A stretch of DNA of 64,000 nucleotides from contig NZ_JALJRA010000001.1 of the NCBI RefSeq assembly GCF_022968135.1, positions 372,001 through 436,000 of the forward strand, read 5' to 3'. Below, in pieces: positions 20,722 to 29,650 of the stretch. The notes under the pieces are model-generated. The model was not told the origin of the DNA. It did no database searches and saw only the letters and a program-made list of their open reading frames with translations. A program made the position numbers and the translations under genes. This DNA is from Pseudorhizobium tarimense. GTDB lineage: Bacteria; Pseudomonadota; Alphaproteobacteria; Rhizobiales; Rhizobiaceae. Within the stretch, counting starts at the first letter, position 1, and each line of letters starts with the position of its first letter.

Positions 20722-20820
20722 CGCGCAGCCGCCGCTATTCCTTCCGCATCGTCTTGTCGGGCGAACGGCACCAGCACATCTTGCTCCCCTTTTCAGGTCA
20801 AGCTGATGCAAGGGGTCAGG

Positions 20821-21507
20821 ATGAAGTCGCATAAAATGCTGATTGCGGTCGCCGGTCTGGCGGTCACCATGGTGGCGGGCGAAGCCCCCGCCCAGACGTC
20901 ACGTTCTGCGCAGCCGCAGACGACGGCAAGCGACGTGGCGCCGGCCGTGCGCAATCGCGCGGTGCCGGAAAAATACAAGCGGCGGATGGTGCGCTTCTCG
21001 ACGGACGAAGCCCCCGGCACCATCATCGTCGATACCAACAACAAGTTCCTCTACTATGTGGAAGGTCGCAACCGCGCGATCCGCTACGGCATTGGGGTCG
21101 GCCGCGAAGGCTTCGGCTGGTCCGGGGTCGTCAAGATCGGACGCAAGGCCGAATGGCCAAGCTGGACGCCGCCGGCCGAGATGCGCCGCCGCGAAGCTGC
21201 ACGGGGCCACGTCCTGCCGGCCGTTCAAAAGGGAGGACCGGATAATCCGCTCGGCGCTCGCGCCATGTACCTCTACAAAGGTGGGCGGGACACGATCTTC
21301 CGCATTCACGGCACCAACCAGCCCTGGTCGATCGGCCTCAACCTCTCCTCCGGCTGCATCCGCATGATGAACAAGGATGTCGAGCACCTTTACGAGCGGG
21401 CACCGGTCGGCACGAAGGTGGTCGTCATCGGCCCGGGCAACAAGCATGGAGACGTCGCCTTCCAGGATCGTGGAATCGACATCTTCCGGACGCTGTTTGG
21501 CGGCTAA
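20821..21507 (+). CDS. L,D-transpeptidase (YkuD family), copy 2
   Basis: A 228-residue exported protein; the signal peptide MKSHKMLIAVAGLAVTMVAG ends near APAQ. The YkuD domain holds APGTIIVDTNNKFLYYVEG and IHGTNQPWSIGLNLSSGCIRM, with catalytic His and Cys. It shares long stretches with the preceding gene (NPLGARAMYL, RKAEWP.WTPP, SGCIRM), so the pair arose by tandem duplication. Its C-terminus extends about 25 residues further (PGNKHGDVAFQDRGIDIF). AGGGG lies before the ATG; an upstream in-frame ATG five codons earlier is less likely. Confidence 0.9.
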   Translation: MKSHKMLIAVAGLAVTMVAGEAPAQTSRSAQPQTTASDVAPAVRNRAVPEKYKRRMVRFSTDEAPGTIIVDTNNKFLYYVEGRNRAIRYGIGVGREGFGWSGVVKIGRKAEWPSWTPPAEMRRREAARGHVLPAVQKGGPDNPLGARAMYLYKGGRDTIFRIHGTNQPWSIGLNLSSGCIRMMNKDVEHLYERAPVGTKVVVIGPGNKHGDVAFQDRGIDIFRTLFGG

Positions 21508-21645
21508 GATGAAGGAGGCGGGTGCGAGCCCGCCTTCATGTTCCCGTTATGAAGCGCCGATAGGGTGATGAGCGGCGTTGAGTCGCCGCCTCTCAGACAA
21601 AGGGACGCACGGGCTGCGTCTCGTGACGCAACCAATCGGGTCCTC

Positions 21646-22377
21646 ATGCGCACACTCGCTTCGCTTTCCCTTGCATCTTCAGCTCTGGCGACCGGCCTCG
21701 CCTTCACCTCGCCCATTTTGGCCGCGGATCTCACGCCGATCCAGTTGACGCCGGCCGAGACCACGTATGTCGCACCGGCCACATCCGGCTATTTCGAGTT
21801 CTCTGCCTATGGCGGCTATCAGACGGCGCCGCACAGCGACGTCGAGGTATCGGACGGACCGGACTTCACCGCAGGCTGGGAAGGAAAGTCCTTCTCCACA
21901 CCCCCTTACTGGGGCGTCCGCGGTAGCTACTGGTTCGGCGATGGCCAGTTGGCGAACCTCGGCGTGTCGCTGGATTTCACCCATGCGAAGGTCTATGCCG
22001 ATGACGAGACGCTGAGGGAAACTGGCTGGTCGCATTTCGAGATGACCGACGGGATCAACCTGTTGACGGTCAACGCGCTCTACCGCTTCCCGATCGAGGG
22101 CAGCCGGTTCACCCCCTATGTCGGCGCGGGCGCCGGTATCAACGTGCCGCATATCGAGGTGACCCGGCCAAGCGGCACAACCTCGGAATACCAGTTCGGT
22201 GGAGCGACCCTGCAGGCGCAGGCTGGCGTCAAGTACGACATCAGCGATCGCTGGGCCGCCTTCGTCGAGTACAAGGGCAACTATTCCTGGGTCGACGTAG
22301 ACATCGATAGCGGCGCCTCGCTGCAGACCGAAGTCCTCACCAATGCGGTAAACGTCGGGGTGTCCCTGAAGTTCTAA
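21646..22377 (+). CDS. outer-membrane beta-barrel protein, possibly LpxQ-like
   Basis: A 243-residue protein with signal peptide (MRTLASLSLASSALATGLAF, cleavage near ILAAD). The mature part alternates hydrophobic and polar residues in amphipathic strands, has the OmpA-like FEFSAYGGYQTAPHSDV start and FTPYVGAGAGINVPHIEV, and ends in aromatic Phe as outer-membrane proteins do. Size and motif pattern resemble the rhizobial lipid A oxidase LpxQ and related small barrels, but I cannot confirm catalytic residues. The frame is open 81 bases upstream without a signal-like start. A terminator follows. Confidence 0.75.
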   Translation: MRTLASLSLASSALATGLAFTSPILAADLTPIQLTPAETTYVAPATSGYFEFSAYGGYQTAPHSDVEVSDGPDFTAGWEGKSFSTPPYWGVRGSYWFGDGQLANLGVSLDFTHAKVYADDETLRETGWSHFEMTDGINLLTVNALYRFPIEGSRFTPYVGAGAGINVPHIEVTRPSGTTSEYQFGGATLQAQAGVKYDISDRWAAFVEYKGNYSWVDVDIDSGASLQTEVLTNAVNVGVSLKF

Positions 22378-22402
22378 CAGCGGATGAAGCTCTGTGAGAA
22401 TT

Positions 22403-22421
22403 CGGCCGTAAGGCCGGCTTT
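22403..22421 (+). terminator. terminator after the outer-membrane protein gene
   Basis: CGGCC, GTAA tetraloop, GGCCG, then GCTTTT. The short stable stem lies 26 bases after the stop and abuts the convergent glcF stop codon. Confidence 0.75.
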
Positions 22422-22422
22422 T

Positions 22423-23721
22423 CTAGTGGAGCTTGGCAGGTTTCGGGCCACCATAGGCCCAGTCGAGCAGTTCGATCGTGTGGACGATCGGGATTGAAGT
22501 GCCGGTGCCGATCTGGGTCATGCAGCCGATATTGCCCGTTGCGATGAGATCCGGACGCGTCGCTTCGATGTTCTTCACCTTGCGAGCCTTCAACTGCTGG
22601 GAGATTTCCGGCTGCATGATATTGTAGGTCCCGGCCGAGCCGCAGCAGAGATGACCCTCCGGCGGATCGCGCACCACGAAGCCCGCATTCTTCAACAGGT
22701 TTTTCGGCGCCATCGTGATCTTCTGGCCATGCTGCATAGAGCAGGCGGAGTGGTAGGTAACGGTCAGTTCGCGGCTATTGAGTTTTGGGAGATCCAGCGT
22801 CGCCAGATATTCCGTCACGTCCTTGGCAAGGGCGGACACATGGGCCGCCTTCTTTGCATAATGCGGATCAAGCCGGAGCATGTGCCCGTAGTCCTTGACC
22901 GTGGTCCCGCAGCCCGAGGTCGTGATGATGATGGCATCGAGCCCGCCGGCTTCGATCTCGCGGGTCCAGGCATCGACATTGGAGCGGGCGAAACCGAGTG
23001 CCGGATCCTCCTTGCCCATGTGATGGACAAGGGCCCCGCAACAACCCTCGCCTTCCGGCACCACGACCTCTATCCCTAGGCGGGTCAGCAGCCGTATGGT
23101 CGCTTCGTTAATGCCGGGGTCAAGCACAGGCTGCGCGCAGCCGCTCAAGATCGCGACGCGGCCACGCCGCTCCGCCTCCGGCGCGCGGCTGCCGGGCTGC
23201 ATCGAATCCGACCTCCGCAACGCTCCCGTCGGAGCAAGCTGGAGCATAGCTGCTAGCGGTTTGAGCGGGGACAGGCGATCGAAGAACGGAGCGAGCGGGC
23301 GGCTCACCTTAGCGAGCGCTAGGGCCGTCCGGAAACGTTTTGGATAGGGAAGCACCCCCGCAAGCACATTACGGATCATGCGGTCGATCAGCGGCCGCCG
23401 GTACGTCTTTTCAATGTGCACGCGCGCATGGTCTACCAGATGCATGTAATCGACGCCAGACGGACAGGTGGTCACGCACGCAAGGCAGGACAGACAGCGA
23501 TCGATATGGGTCACCACCTCGGCATCCGCCGCACGGCCGTTCTCGAGCATGTCCTTGATCAGGTAGATCCGGCCACGCGGGCTGTCGAGTTCGTTGCCGA
23601 GCGTCACGTAGGTGGGACAGGTCGCGGTGCAAAAGCCGCAATGCACGCAGCGCCGCAGTATCTTTTCCGATTCCGCCACCTGCGGATCGGCAAGCTGTTC
23701 GGCGGTGAAACTGGTCTGCAC
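22423..23721 (-). CDS. glcF: glycolate oxidase iron-sulfur subunit
   Basis: A 432-residue protein. Two [4Fe-4S] ferredoxin motifs are near the N-terminus: CVHCGFCTATCPTYV and CLSCLACVTTCPSG. The C-terminal half has the duplicated CCG domains (VVPEGEGCCGALVHHMG and GHLCCGSAGTYNI) typical of GlcF and heterodisulfide reductase relatives. It passes electrons from the GlcD/GlcE flavin subunits to the respiratory chain. It follows glcE by 2 bases and is the last gene of the glcDEF operon. Confidence 0.95.
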   Translation of the reverse strand: MQTSFTAEQLADPQVAESEKILRRCVHCGFCTATCPTYVTLGNELDSPRGRIYLIKDMLENGRAADAEVVTHIDRCLSCLACVTTCPSGVDYMHLVDHARVHIEKTYRRPLIDRMIRNVLAGVLPYPKRFRTALALAKVSRPLAPFFDRLSPLKPLAAMLQLAPTGALRRSDSMQPGSRAPEAERRGRVAILSGCAQPVLDPGINEATIRLLTRLGIEVVVPEGEGCCGALVHHMGKEDPALGFARSNVDAWTREIEAGGLDAIIITTSGCGTTVKDYGHMLRLDPHYAKKAAHVSALAKDVTEYLATLDLPKLNSRELTVTYHSACSMQHGQKITMAPKNLLKNAGFVVRDPPEGHLCCGSAGTYNIMQPEISQQLKARKVKNIEATRPDLIATGNIGCMTQIGTGTSIPIVHTIELLDWAYGGPKPAKLH

Positions 23722-23723
23722 GT

Positions 23724-24926
23724 CTATACTCCCGCCATCTTGCCTGGGTTGAAGATGCCGTCCGGATCGAGCTTCTGCTTGACGCGCGCCGAAAGGGCCG
23801 CGACGGCATCACATTCAGGATGGAAGGCCTCAAGCCGCTCCCTCACCGCATCCGGCGCGCGGACCAGCGTTGCATGGCCGCCGCCCAGCGCCTTGATGTA
23901 GCGCCGCAGCCGCTGCTCCTCCGGATCTGCCTCCATCTGCATCCAGACAAGACCGCCTTGCCAATCATAAAATGCGTCTACGCCGGCTTCCAGACGAAGG
24001 GCTGCAACCAGCTGATGCCCGATGGACGGCGCAACCGAAACCCGCCAGAGCGGCTTGTTGGGGAAGCCCTTGTAGGGGGCCACGTCCCGGATTTCCTTCC
24101 AAAGGTTGCGGCTCAGGTCCGGCCCTAGCCGGGACACCGAGCCGAAGCTCCGCATCATATCGCAAAGCTTTTCGGCGCGCACGGAAACCGACGCTTCCAG
24201 ACCCTCCAGACGCAGCACCGTCGCCTCCCCGTCCGGCAGTTCAACGCTGGGGAAGCGTCCGCGTACCGTTTGCGGCAGATGGGCCGCGCCGGAGACTTCT
24301 ACCGGCATGGCCATCGCCACGGCCATCGCCTGCGTCGCCGCCTGATCGTCCAGCCCCGAAAGGACGATCGTCTCCACCGTTGCCGGCACCGGCAAAACGC
24401 GGAACGTCACTTCCGTGAGGAAGCCGAGCGTGCCGTGGGAGCCCGCAAGCAGCTTGACCAGATCGAGCCCGGTGACGTTCTTCATCACCCGCCCGCCGGC
24501 GCGGATGATCTCGCCGCGGCCATTGACGAAGCGAATGCCGAGCAGGCTGTCGCGTGCGGCGCCGGCGACAAAGCGCCGGGGTCCAGAAACGTTGGCGGCG
24601 AAGACGCCACCGATCGTCGGCTCCCCCGCGGTTCCCATCACGGCACGATGGTCCATTGGTTCAAAGCCCATCATCTGCCTGTTGACCGCCAGGAGAGCTT
24701 CAATCTCTGCGACAGGCGTTCCGGCCTTAGCCGTCATTACCATTTCCGCCGGTTCGTAGTCGACAATCCCGGTCAGCGCTGACGAGCTTAAGGTCTCCTC
24801 CGCCAGGACACTGTTGCCGAAACCGCTTCGGGTTCCACCGCCCATGATGGACAGCATCGTTCCTCTCGATGCGGCATTGCGGATGCCATAGGCGGCATCA
24901 TTTTCCGTGTGCGGCGTCAGCGTCAT
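23724..24926 (-). CDS. glcE: glycolate oxidase FAD-binding subunit GlcE
   Basis: A 400-residue FAD-linked oxidase. The PP-loop-like FAD site appears as SIMGGGTRSGFGN, with GGVFAANVSGPRRF and GRVMKNVTGLDLVKLLAGS further on. This matches GlcE, which is shorter than GlcD and has a less complete C-terminal half. It works with GlcD and GlcF to oxidise glycolate to glyoxylate. Its ATG overlaps the glcD stop (ATGA), indicating translational coupling. Confidence 0.94.
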   Translation of the reverse strand: MTLTPHTENDAAYGIRNAASRGTMLSIMGGGTRSGFGNSVLAEETLSSSALTGIVDYEPAEMVMTAKAGTPVAEIEALLAVNRQMMGFEPMDHRAVMGTAGEPTIGGVFAANVSGPRRFVAGAARDSLLGIRFVNGRGEIIRAGGRVMKNVTGLDLVKLLAGSHGTLGFLTEVTFRVLPVPATVETIVLSGLDDQAATQAMAVAMAMPVEVSGAAHLPQTVRGRFPSVELPDGEATVLRLEGLEASVSVRAEKLCDMMRSFGSVSRLGPDLSRNLWKEIRDVAPYKGFPNKPLWRVSVAPSIGHQLVAALRLEAGVDAFYDWQGGLVWMQMEADPEEQRLRRYIKALGGGHATLVRAPDAVRERLEAFHPECDAVAALSARVKQKLDPDGIFNPGKMAGV

Positions 24927-26362
24927 GCAGCCGGTCGCCCCTCAAGCGGAAACACCTTGGAGGGATTGAGGATCCAGTCCGGATCGAAGGCCGCGCGCAC
25001 TGCCATCTGCTGGTTCAAATCAGCATCGGAATACTGGTGGCGCATGAGGTCACGCTTCTCAATGCCGACCCCATGCTCGCCCGTCAGGCAGCCGCCGGCA
25101 TCGACGCACAGCTTCAGGATTTCATTGCCCGCTTCTTCGGCGCGCGCAGCATCTTCCGGGTCGTTGGCGTTGAAGAGGATCAAGGGATGCATGTTGCCAT
25201 CGCCGGCGTGGAAGACATTGGCAACGCGCAGGCCAAAGCGCTCAACGATCTCGGACGTCTTCTCGAGCACATAGGAGAGCTTGCCGAGCGGCACCGTGCC
25301 GTCCATGCAGATGTAGTCGGAGATCCGGCCGGTCGCTCCAAAGGCGGATTTGCGGCCTTTCCAGATCAGCGCCGCTTCCGTGGCACTTTGGCTTTCACGC
25401 ACGGTTCTGACGCCATGGCGGCCGGCGATCTCGACGATCTTCTTCAGCGTCGCCTCCATCTCGGCCTCCGATCCCTCGACCTCGACGATCAGCAGAGCGC
25501 CGACGTCAAGCGGGTAGCCCGCCTGAGCGAAGGCTTCGCAGATCTCGATTGCGGGCTTGTCCATGAACTCGATCGCGACCGGGATAATGCCCGAGCCGAT
25601 CACGTCCGCGACACAGGCGCCTGCTTCCTGGGACGTATCGAAGCCGAACAACACCGGGCGCGCACCTTCCGGTTTCGCAATCAGCCGGACGGTCGCTTCG
25701 GTGACGATGCCGAGCTGTCCCTCAGAGCCACAGACGAGGCCGAGGAGATCGTAGCCCGCCGGATCCAGATGCTTGCCGCCCAGTTCGATGACCGTGCCGT
25801 CGACGAGCACCATCGTCACGCCCAACAGATTGTTTGTGGTGACGCCATACTTCAGACAGTGCGCGCCACCAGAATTCATGCCGATATTGCCGCCGATCGT
25901 GCAGGCGAGCTGCGAGCTTGGATCAGGGGCATAGAAGAACCCCTCCGGGCTTACGGCGTCAGAAATGCGGAGGTTGGTCACGCCCGCCTGGACAGTTGCC
26001 GTTCTGTTCGCCGGATCGACCTCCAGGATACGGGTCATCTTGGAAAGCCCCAGCACCACCGCATCCTCCTGCGGGATGGCGCCACCCGACAGGGAGGTTC
26101 CCGCACCGCGCGCGATCACCGGAATTCCGTAACGATGGCAGTATCTCATCACCGCTGCCACCTGCTCGGTCGTCTTCGGCAGGACGACAGCCAGCGGCAG
26201 CCGGCGATAGGCGACGAAGGCGTCGGTCTCGAAGGGAACGAGTTCTCGCGCCTCGTGGACGACGCATTCCGGCGGCAGAAGATCGACAAGATCGCCGATG
26301 ATCGTTGCGCGCCGCGCCACAACAGCCGTCCGCGGCTTCAGGAACCTGATTGCTTCTGACAT
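24923..26362 (-). CDS. glcD: glycolate oxidase subunit GlcD
   Basis: A 479-residue FAD-binding oxidoreductase. IARGAGTSLSGGAIP is the FAD-binding PP-loop region, with NIGMNSGGAHCLKYG and the C-terminal VFHAGDGNMHPLILF and GGCLTGEHGVGIEKRD, the catalytic FAD-oxidase C domain. It oxidises glycolate (possibly D-lactate). ATG at 26362 has GGGAGG five bases upstream; a GTG two codons earlier is weaker. It is first in the glcD-glcE-glcF operon. A 266-base gap separates it from the divergent NUDIX gene and should contain its promoter. Confidence 0.95.
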   Translation of the reverse strand: MSEAIRFLKPRTAVVARRATIIGDLVDLLPPECVVHEARELVPFETDAFVAYRRLPLAVVLPKTTEQVAAVMRYCHRYGIPVIARGAGTSLSGGAIPQEDAVVLGLSKMTRILEVDPANRTATVQAGVTNLRISDAVSPEGFFYAPDPSSQLACTIGGNIGMNSGGAHCLKYGVTTNNLLGVTMVLVDGTVIELGGKHLDPAGYDLLGLVCGSEGQLGIVTEATVRLIAKPEGARPVLFGFDTSQEAGACVADVIGSGIIPVAIEFMDKPAIEICEAFAQAGYPLDVGALLIVEVEGSEAEMEATLKKIVEIAGRHGVRTVRESQSATEAALIWKGRKSAFGATGRISDYICMDGTVPLGKLSYVLEKTSEIVERFGLRVANVFHAGDGNMHPLILFNANDPEDAARAEEAGNEILKLCVDAGGCLTGEHGVGIEKRDLMRHQYSDADLNQQMAVRAAFDPDWILNPSKVFPLEGRPAA

Positions 26363-26628
26363 CCTCACCTCCCGCCGGCCGCCCTTATCCGAGAGCGATG
26401 ATCGCGCTTAACATGGCTTGCCACCTAAGGCTATGCCAGCCGATCGTTCCACTTCGTGGCCAAAAGCAGGATGCGCGATCAGTTTCCTGTGATTTCCGGT
26501 CGCTGTTGCCCTGACCGATGGCCCAGTCTGCACTATATTCGTGATTGCGCATGAAAAGAAGATGCCGACGGAACGCGACTTGAACGCGTGTTCATGGTAC
26601 AAGAATCAGCACAAAGGAGCAAACAACC

Positions 26629-27129
26629 TTGAACCTTCTCGCCCGCCTCAAGACAGATGTCGGCCTGATGCTGCGGCGCCCGCCCAAGCAGCAGTATGCT
26701 GCGCTGTGCTACCGGACGAAGAAGAAGCAGGGGGAGATCGAGGTGCTGCTCCTGACCAGCCGGGATACCGGGCGATGGGTCATCCCCAAGGGTTGGCCCA
26801 TGCCTGCCAAGAAGGCGCATGCGGTGGCCGAGCGCGAAGCCTATGAGGAGGCGGGCGTGAAGGGGAAGGTCGAGAAGGAACCCTTGGGCCACTATCACTA
26901 CAACAAGGCGCTCCGGACCGGCCTGAAAATTCCGGTGCGCGTCCAGGTCCATGCACTCGAGGTGCAGGAAATGCTGAAGAACTTTCCCGAGAAGGGAAGC
27001 CGCCGCCTGGAATGGGTCAGCCTACAGGAGGCGGCAAAGCGTGTGAACGAGCCGGAACTCAAGGCGCTCTTCACAGTTTTCGACACAAGAGCCTCGGGGC
27101 CAGATTTGAAGACCGCCACTGCCGGTTGA
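26629..27129 (+). CDS. NUDIX hydrolase, diphosphoinositol-polyphosphate-phosphohydrolase-like
   Basis: A 166-residue protein with a clear Nudix box from residue 55: GWPMPAKKAHAVAEREAYEE followed by AGV, including the REAYEE metal-binding glutamates. RWVIPKGWPM, before the box, resembles the DIPP/MutT subclass acting on polyphosphates and dinucleotide polyphosphates. The start is TTG, chosen because AGGAG sits at good distance and the sequence MNLLARLKTDVG fits. It precedes a phosphate transporter, and a PHO box lies just after its stop, which may hint at phosphate-related function. Confidence 0.85.
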   Translation: MNLLARLKTDVGLMLRRPPKQQYAALCYRTKKKQGEIEVLLLTSRDTGRWVIPKGWPMPAKKAHAVAEREAYEEAGVKGKVEKEPLGHYHYNKALRTGLKIPVRVQVHALEVQEMLKNFPEKGSRRLEWVSLQEAAKRVNEPELKALFTVFDTRASGPDLKTATAG

Positions 27130-27137
27130 CGCGGCAG

Positions 27138-27155
27138 CTGTCACAAAACTGTCAT
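27138..27155 (+). promoter_or_regulatory. PHO box (PhoB binding site) upstream of phosphate transporter gene
   Basis: CTGTCAC, four As, CTGTCAT: two 7-base direct repeats spaced by 4, matching the PHO box consensus CTGTCAT-N4-CTGTCAT with one mismatch. It lies 118 bases before the transporter start codon and 8 bases after the NUDIX stop. Activation or repression by PhoB cannot be told from sequence. Confidence 0.85.
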
Positions 27156-27273
27156 ATTGCAATCCGGCGGCAATGCCAGTAGTCGACCGCCTGCGTGGTC
27201 TCGCCTTCGGGGCCCCTCCTCGACTGACAGCCACGGGCGCGGATCTACCGCACCCGGGACAAAAGGATCCCTG

Positions 27274-28779
27274 ATGGCACAGCAGCCACCGCACCTTGTT
27301 AAGCAGACGCTTGATAAGGACCTCGACAAGATCACCTCCGTTGAAGCCGCTACCCAAAATGTTTCCCGCGGACTGGCGGGGCCTGGCATCGCGCTGATCT
27401 TCCTGGTTGCTGCGACGATGTTCGCAGCCGTCTACGTGATCGGCAAGCCTGGGGCTGTCGTCGTCGTCGCGGCGGCTGCCGTCGGCGCCTACATGGCGAT
27501 GAACATCGGCGCGAACGACGTCACCAACAATGTCGGCCCTGCCGTCGGCTCCCGCGCGATGTCCATGGGGCTTGCGCTCGCCATTGCCGCAGTCTTCGAA
27601 ACGGCGGGCGCGATGATCGCCGGCGGCGATGTCGTCGAGACGGTGTCAAAGGGGATCGTCAACCCTGCCCTGTTTGGCAGCACCGACATGTTCATCTGGG
27701 CGATGATGGCGGCCCTGCTCTCTTCTGCCCTTTGGGTGAACCTCGCCACCTGGATCGGGGCTCCCGTATCTACCACGCATGCCGTTGTCGGCGGCGTCCT
27801 GGGTGCGGGGATCGCGGCGGCGGGCGCCTCGGCGGTGGACTGGCCGCAGATGGCTGGCATTGCAGCCAGCTGGGTGATTTCACCCGTGATGGGCGGCGTC
27901 GTCGCCGCACTCTTCCTTGCCTTCATCAAGGAATTCATCATCTACCGCCACGACAAGATCGCATCGGCGCGCAAATGGGTGCCTGTGCTGATCGGCGTGA
28001 TGACGGGCGCATTCGCCGCCTATCTGGCCCTGAAGGGGCTGCGCCAGCTCTTTCATCTTCCGCTCAGCACCGCATCTATGATTGGCCTTTCTTCTGGCCT
28101 CGCAGCGTGGGGACTCAGCATTCCCCTGATCCGGCGCCAGTCCGAGGGGCTGGAAAACCGCAATCAGTCGCTGCGGAAACTGTTCCAGATGCCGCTAGTT
28201 TTTGCGGCGGCACTACTGTCCTTCGCCCACGGCGCCAATGATGTTGCCAATGCCATCGGTCCGCTGGCGGCGATCGTTTCCGTGGCTCAGGGCAATGGCG
28301 TCACCAATGCCGTGTCTATCCCGCTGTGGGTCATGGTCATCGGCGCCTTCGGCATTTCCGTCGGCCTTCTGCTGTTCGGGCCACGCCTGATCAAGCTGGT
28401 AGGCGAACAGATCACCAAGCTCAATCCTATGCGTGCCTTCTGCGTCTCGCTCTCGGCGGCGCTGACCGTGATCGTTGCGTCCTGGCTCGGCCTTCCGGTC
28501 AGCTCCACGCATATCGCTGTCGGAGCAGTCTTCGGCGTTGGCTTCTTCCGCGAGTGGTACACGCGCAACTCCAAACGGCGCGCCGAATACATGAAGATGA
28601 AGGCGGACCGCTGGGAAATCGAGGAACGGCCGGAACGCAACGCAGAAGAACTGCGCCGCCGCTACCTCGTGCGGCGCTCGCACTTCATGACCATCGTCGC
28701 AGCGTGGGTAATCACTGTTCCGGCAGCCGGCGGGCTTGCGGCTGTTCTTTATTGGGTTATGTCTCTGCTCTTCATCTGA
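27274..28779 (+). CDS. pit: inorganic phosphate transporter, PiT family
   Basis: A 501-residue membrane protein. The duplicated PiT signature is present: [20 protein letters not shown] near residue 78 and [17 protein letters not shown] near 320, each with the GANDVxN motif. Also paired are [17 protein letters not shown] and [18 protein letters not shown] cytoplasmic N-terminus of about 45 residues precedes 10-12 helices. PiT proteins are low-affinity metal-phosphate symporters, often repressed by PhoB when phosphate is scarce; the PHO box upstream supports Pho control. AAGGA precedes the ATG. rsmE starts 20 bases later. Confidence 0.93.
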   Translation: MAQQPPHLVKQTLDKDLDKITSVEAATQNVSRGLAGPGIALIFLVAATMFAAVYVIGKPGAVVVVAAAAVGAYMAMNIGANDVTNNVGPAVGSRAMSMGLALAIAAVFETAGAMIAGGDVVETVSKGIVNPALFGSTDMFIWAMMAALLSSALWVNLATWIGAPVSTTHAVVGGVLGAGIAAAGASAVDWPQMAGIAASWVISPVMGGVVAALFLAFIKEFIIYRHDKIASARKWVPVLIGVMTGAFAAYLALKGLRQLFHLPLSTASMIGLSSGLAAWGLSIPLIRRQSEGLENRNQSLRKLFQMPLVFAAALLSFAHGANDVANAIGPLAAIVSVAQGNGVTNAVSIPLWVMVIGAFGISVGLLLFGPRLIKLVGEQITKLNPMRAFCVSLSAALTVIVASWLGLPVSSTHIAVGAVFGVGFFREWYTRNSKRRAEYMKMKADRWEIEERPERNAEELRRRYLVRRSHFMTIVAAWVITVPAAGGLAAVLYWVMSLLFI

Positions 28780-28798
28780 ACGGCTTAGGGCTTCCAGA

Positions 28799-29536
28799 AT
28801 GCGTACCAACTTCCGGATGCAGCGGCTTTTTGTTGATGCGCATTTGTCGCCCGGCGACTCGGTGGAGGCCACTCCGGAGCAGTTCAACTACCTCGTCAAC
28901 GTCTTGCGACTCAACGAGGGGGCGCAAATCCTCGTCTTCAACGGACGCGAAGGCGAATGGCTGGCCGAGCTTTCCTTTCCCTCCCGCAAGAAGCTGCTGA
29001 TCCGGCCGCGAGAGCAGACGCGGTCGCAGCCGCCAGCACCCGACCTTCAGTACCTCTTCGCACCGCTCAAGGTCGGCCGTCTCGACTACATAGTGCAGAA
29101 GGCCGTGGAGATGGGGGCAGGGCTTCTCCAGCCGGTGATGACGCAGCACGTGCAGGGCAAGATCACCAACCTCGACCGCCTGCAGGCGAATGCCGTGGAG
29201 GCCGCCGAGCAGTGCGGGATTCTCTCGATCCCCGCGGTGGCGCCGCCGGTGAAGCTGCGGGACCTGCTGGACGGCTGGTCGAGCAATCGGCGTATCATCT
29301 TCTGCGACGAGGGCGAGGAGAGCCACAATCCCCTCCCCCTGGTGGCCGGCATCCGCGAGACTCAGCTGGCGCTGCTGGTCGGGCCGGAGGGTGGGTTCTC
29401 GCAGGAAGAGCGCACGCTGCTGCGCAGCCTAGACTTCGTCACGCCGATCCCGCTCGGGCCGCGCATCCTCCGGGCGGACACGGCTGCGGTTGCAGCGCTT
29501 GCCGTAATCCAGGCCAGCATTGGCGATTGGCGGTAG
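28799..29536 (+). CDS. rsmE: 16S rRNA (uracil(1498)-N3)-methyltransferase
   Basis: A 245-residue SPOUT-class methyltransferase. An N-terminal PUA-like domain ([23 protein letters not shown] [13 protein letters not shown]) is followed by the knotted SAM domain with [13 protein letters not shown] and [18 protein letters not shown], the family signatures. It methylates U1498 of 16S rRNA. A later ATG (MQRLFVDAH, 28817) is an alternative start. It follows the phosphate transporter gene closely and may share its transcript. Confidence 0.94.
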   Translation: MRTNFRMQRLFVDAHLSPGDSVEATPEQFNYLVNVLRLNEGAQILVFNGREGEWLAELSFPSRKKLLIRPREQTRSQPPAPDLQYLFAPLKVGRLDYIVQKAVEMGAGLLQPVMTQHVQGKITNLDRLQANAVEAAEQCGILSIPAVAPPVKLRDLLDGWSSNRRIIFCDEGEESHNPLPLVAGIRETQLALLVGPEGGFSQEERTLLRSLDFVTPIPLGPRILRADTAAVAALAVIQASIGDWR

Positions 29537-29650
29537 ATCCTCGCCCGTGATTTTCTGAAAGCATCTTGAAAGAAATTCACTTGCGCCGCACTTCAATCCG
29601 GTTAAAGCAGCCGAACGCGACAGTTCTGTCGGTCCTACAAGGTACATCCC

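Noticed and set aside
24869..26359. A 496-codon open frame opposite glcD
   Set aside because: It mirrors glcD exactly and has no family-like motifs. High GC codon use produces long antisense frames; the same holds opposite ileS (4310-5395, 5798-6868), rluB (315-961) and guaB (38918-39709).
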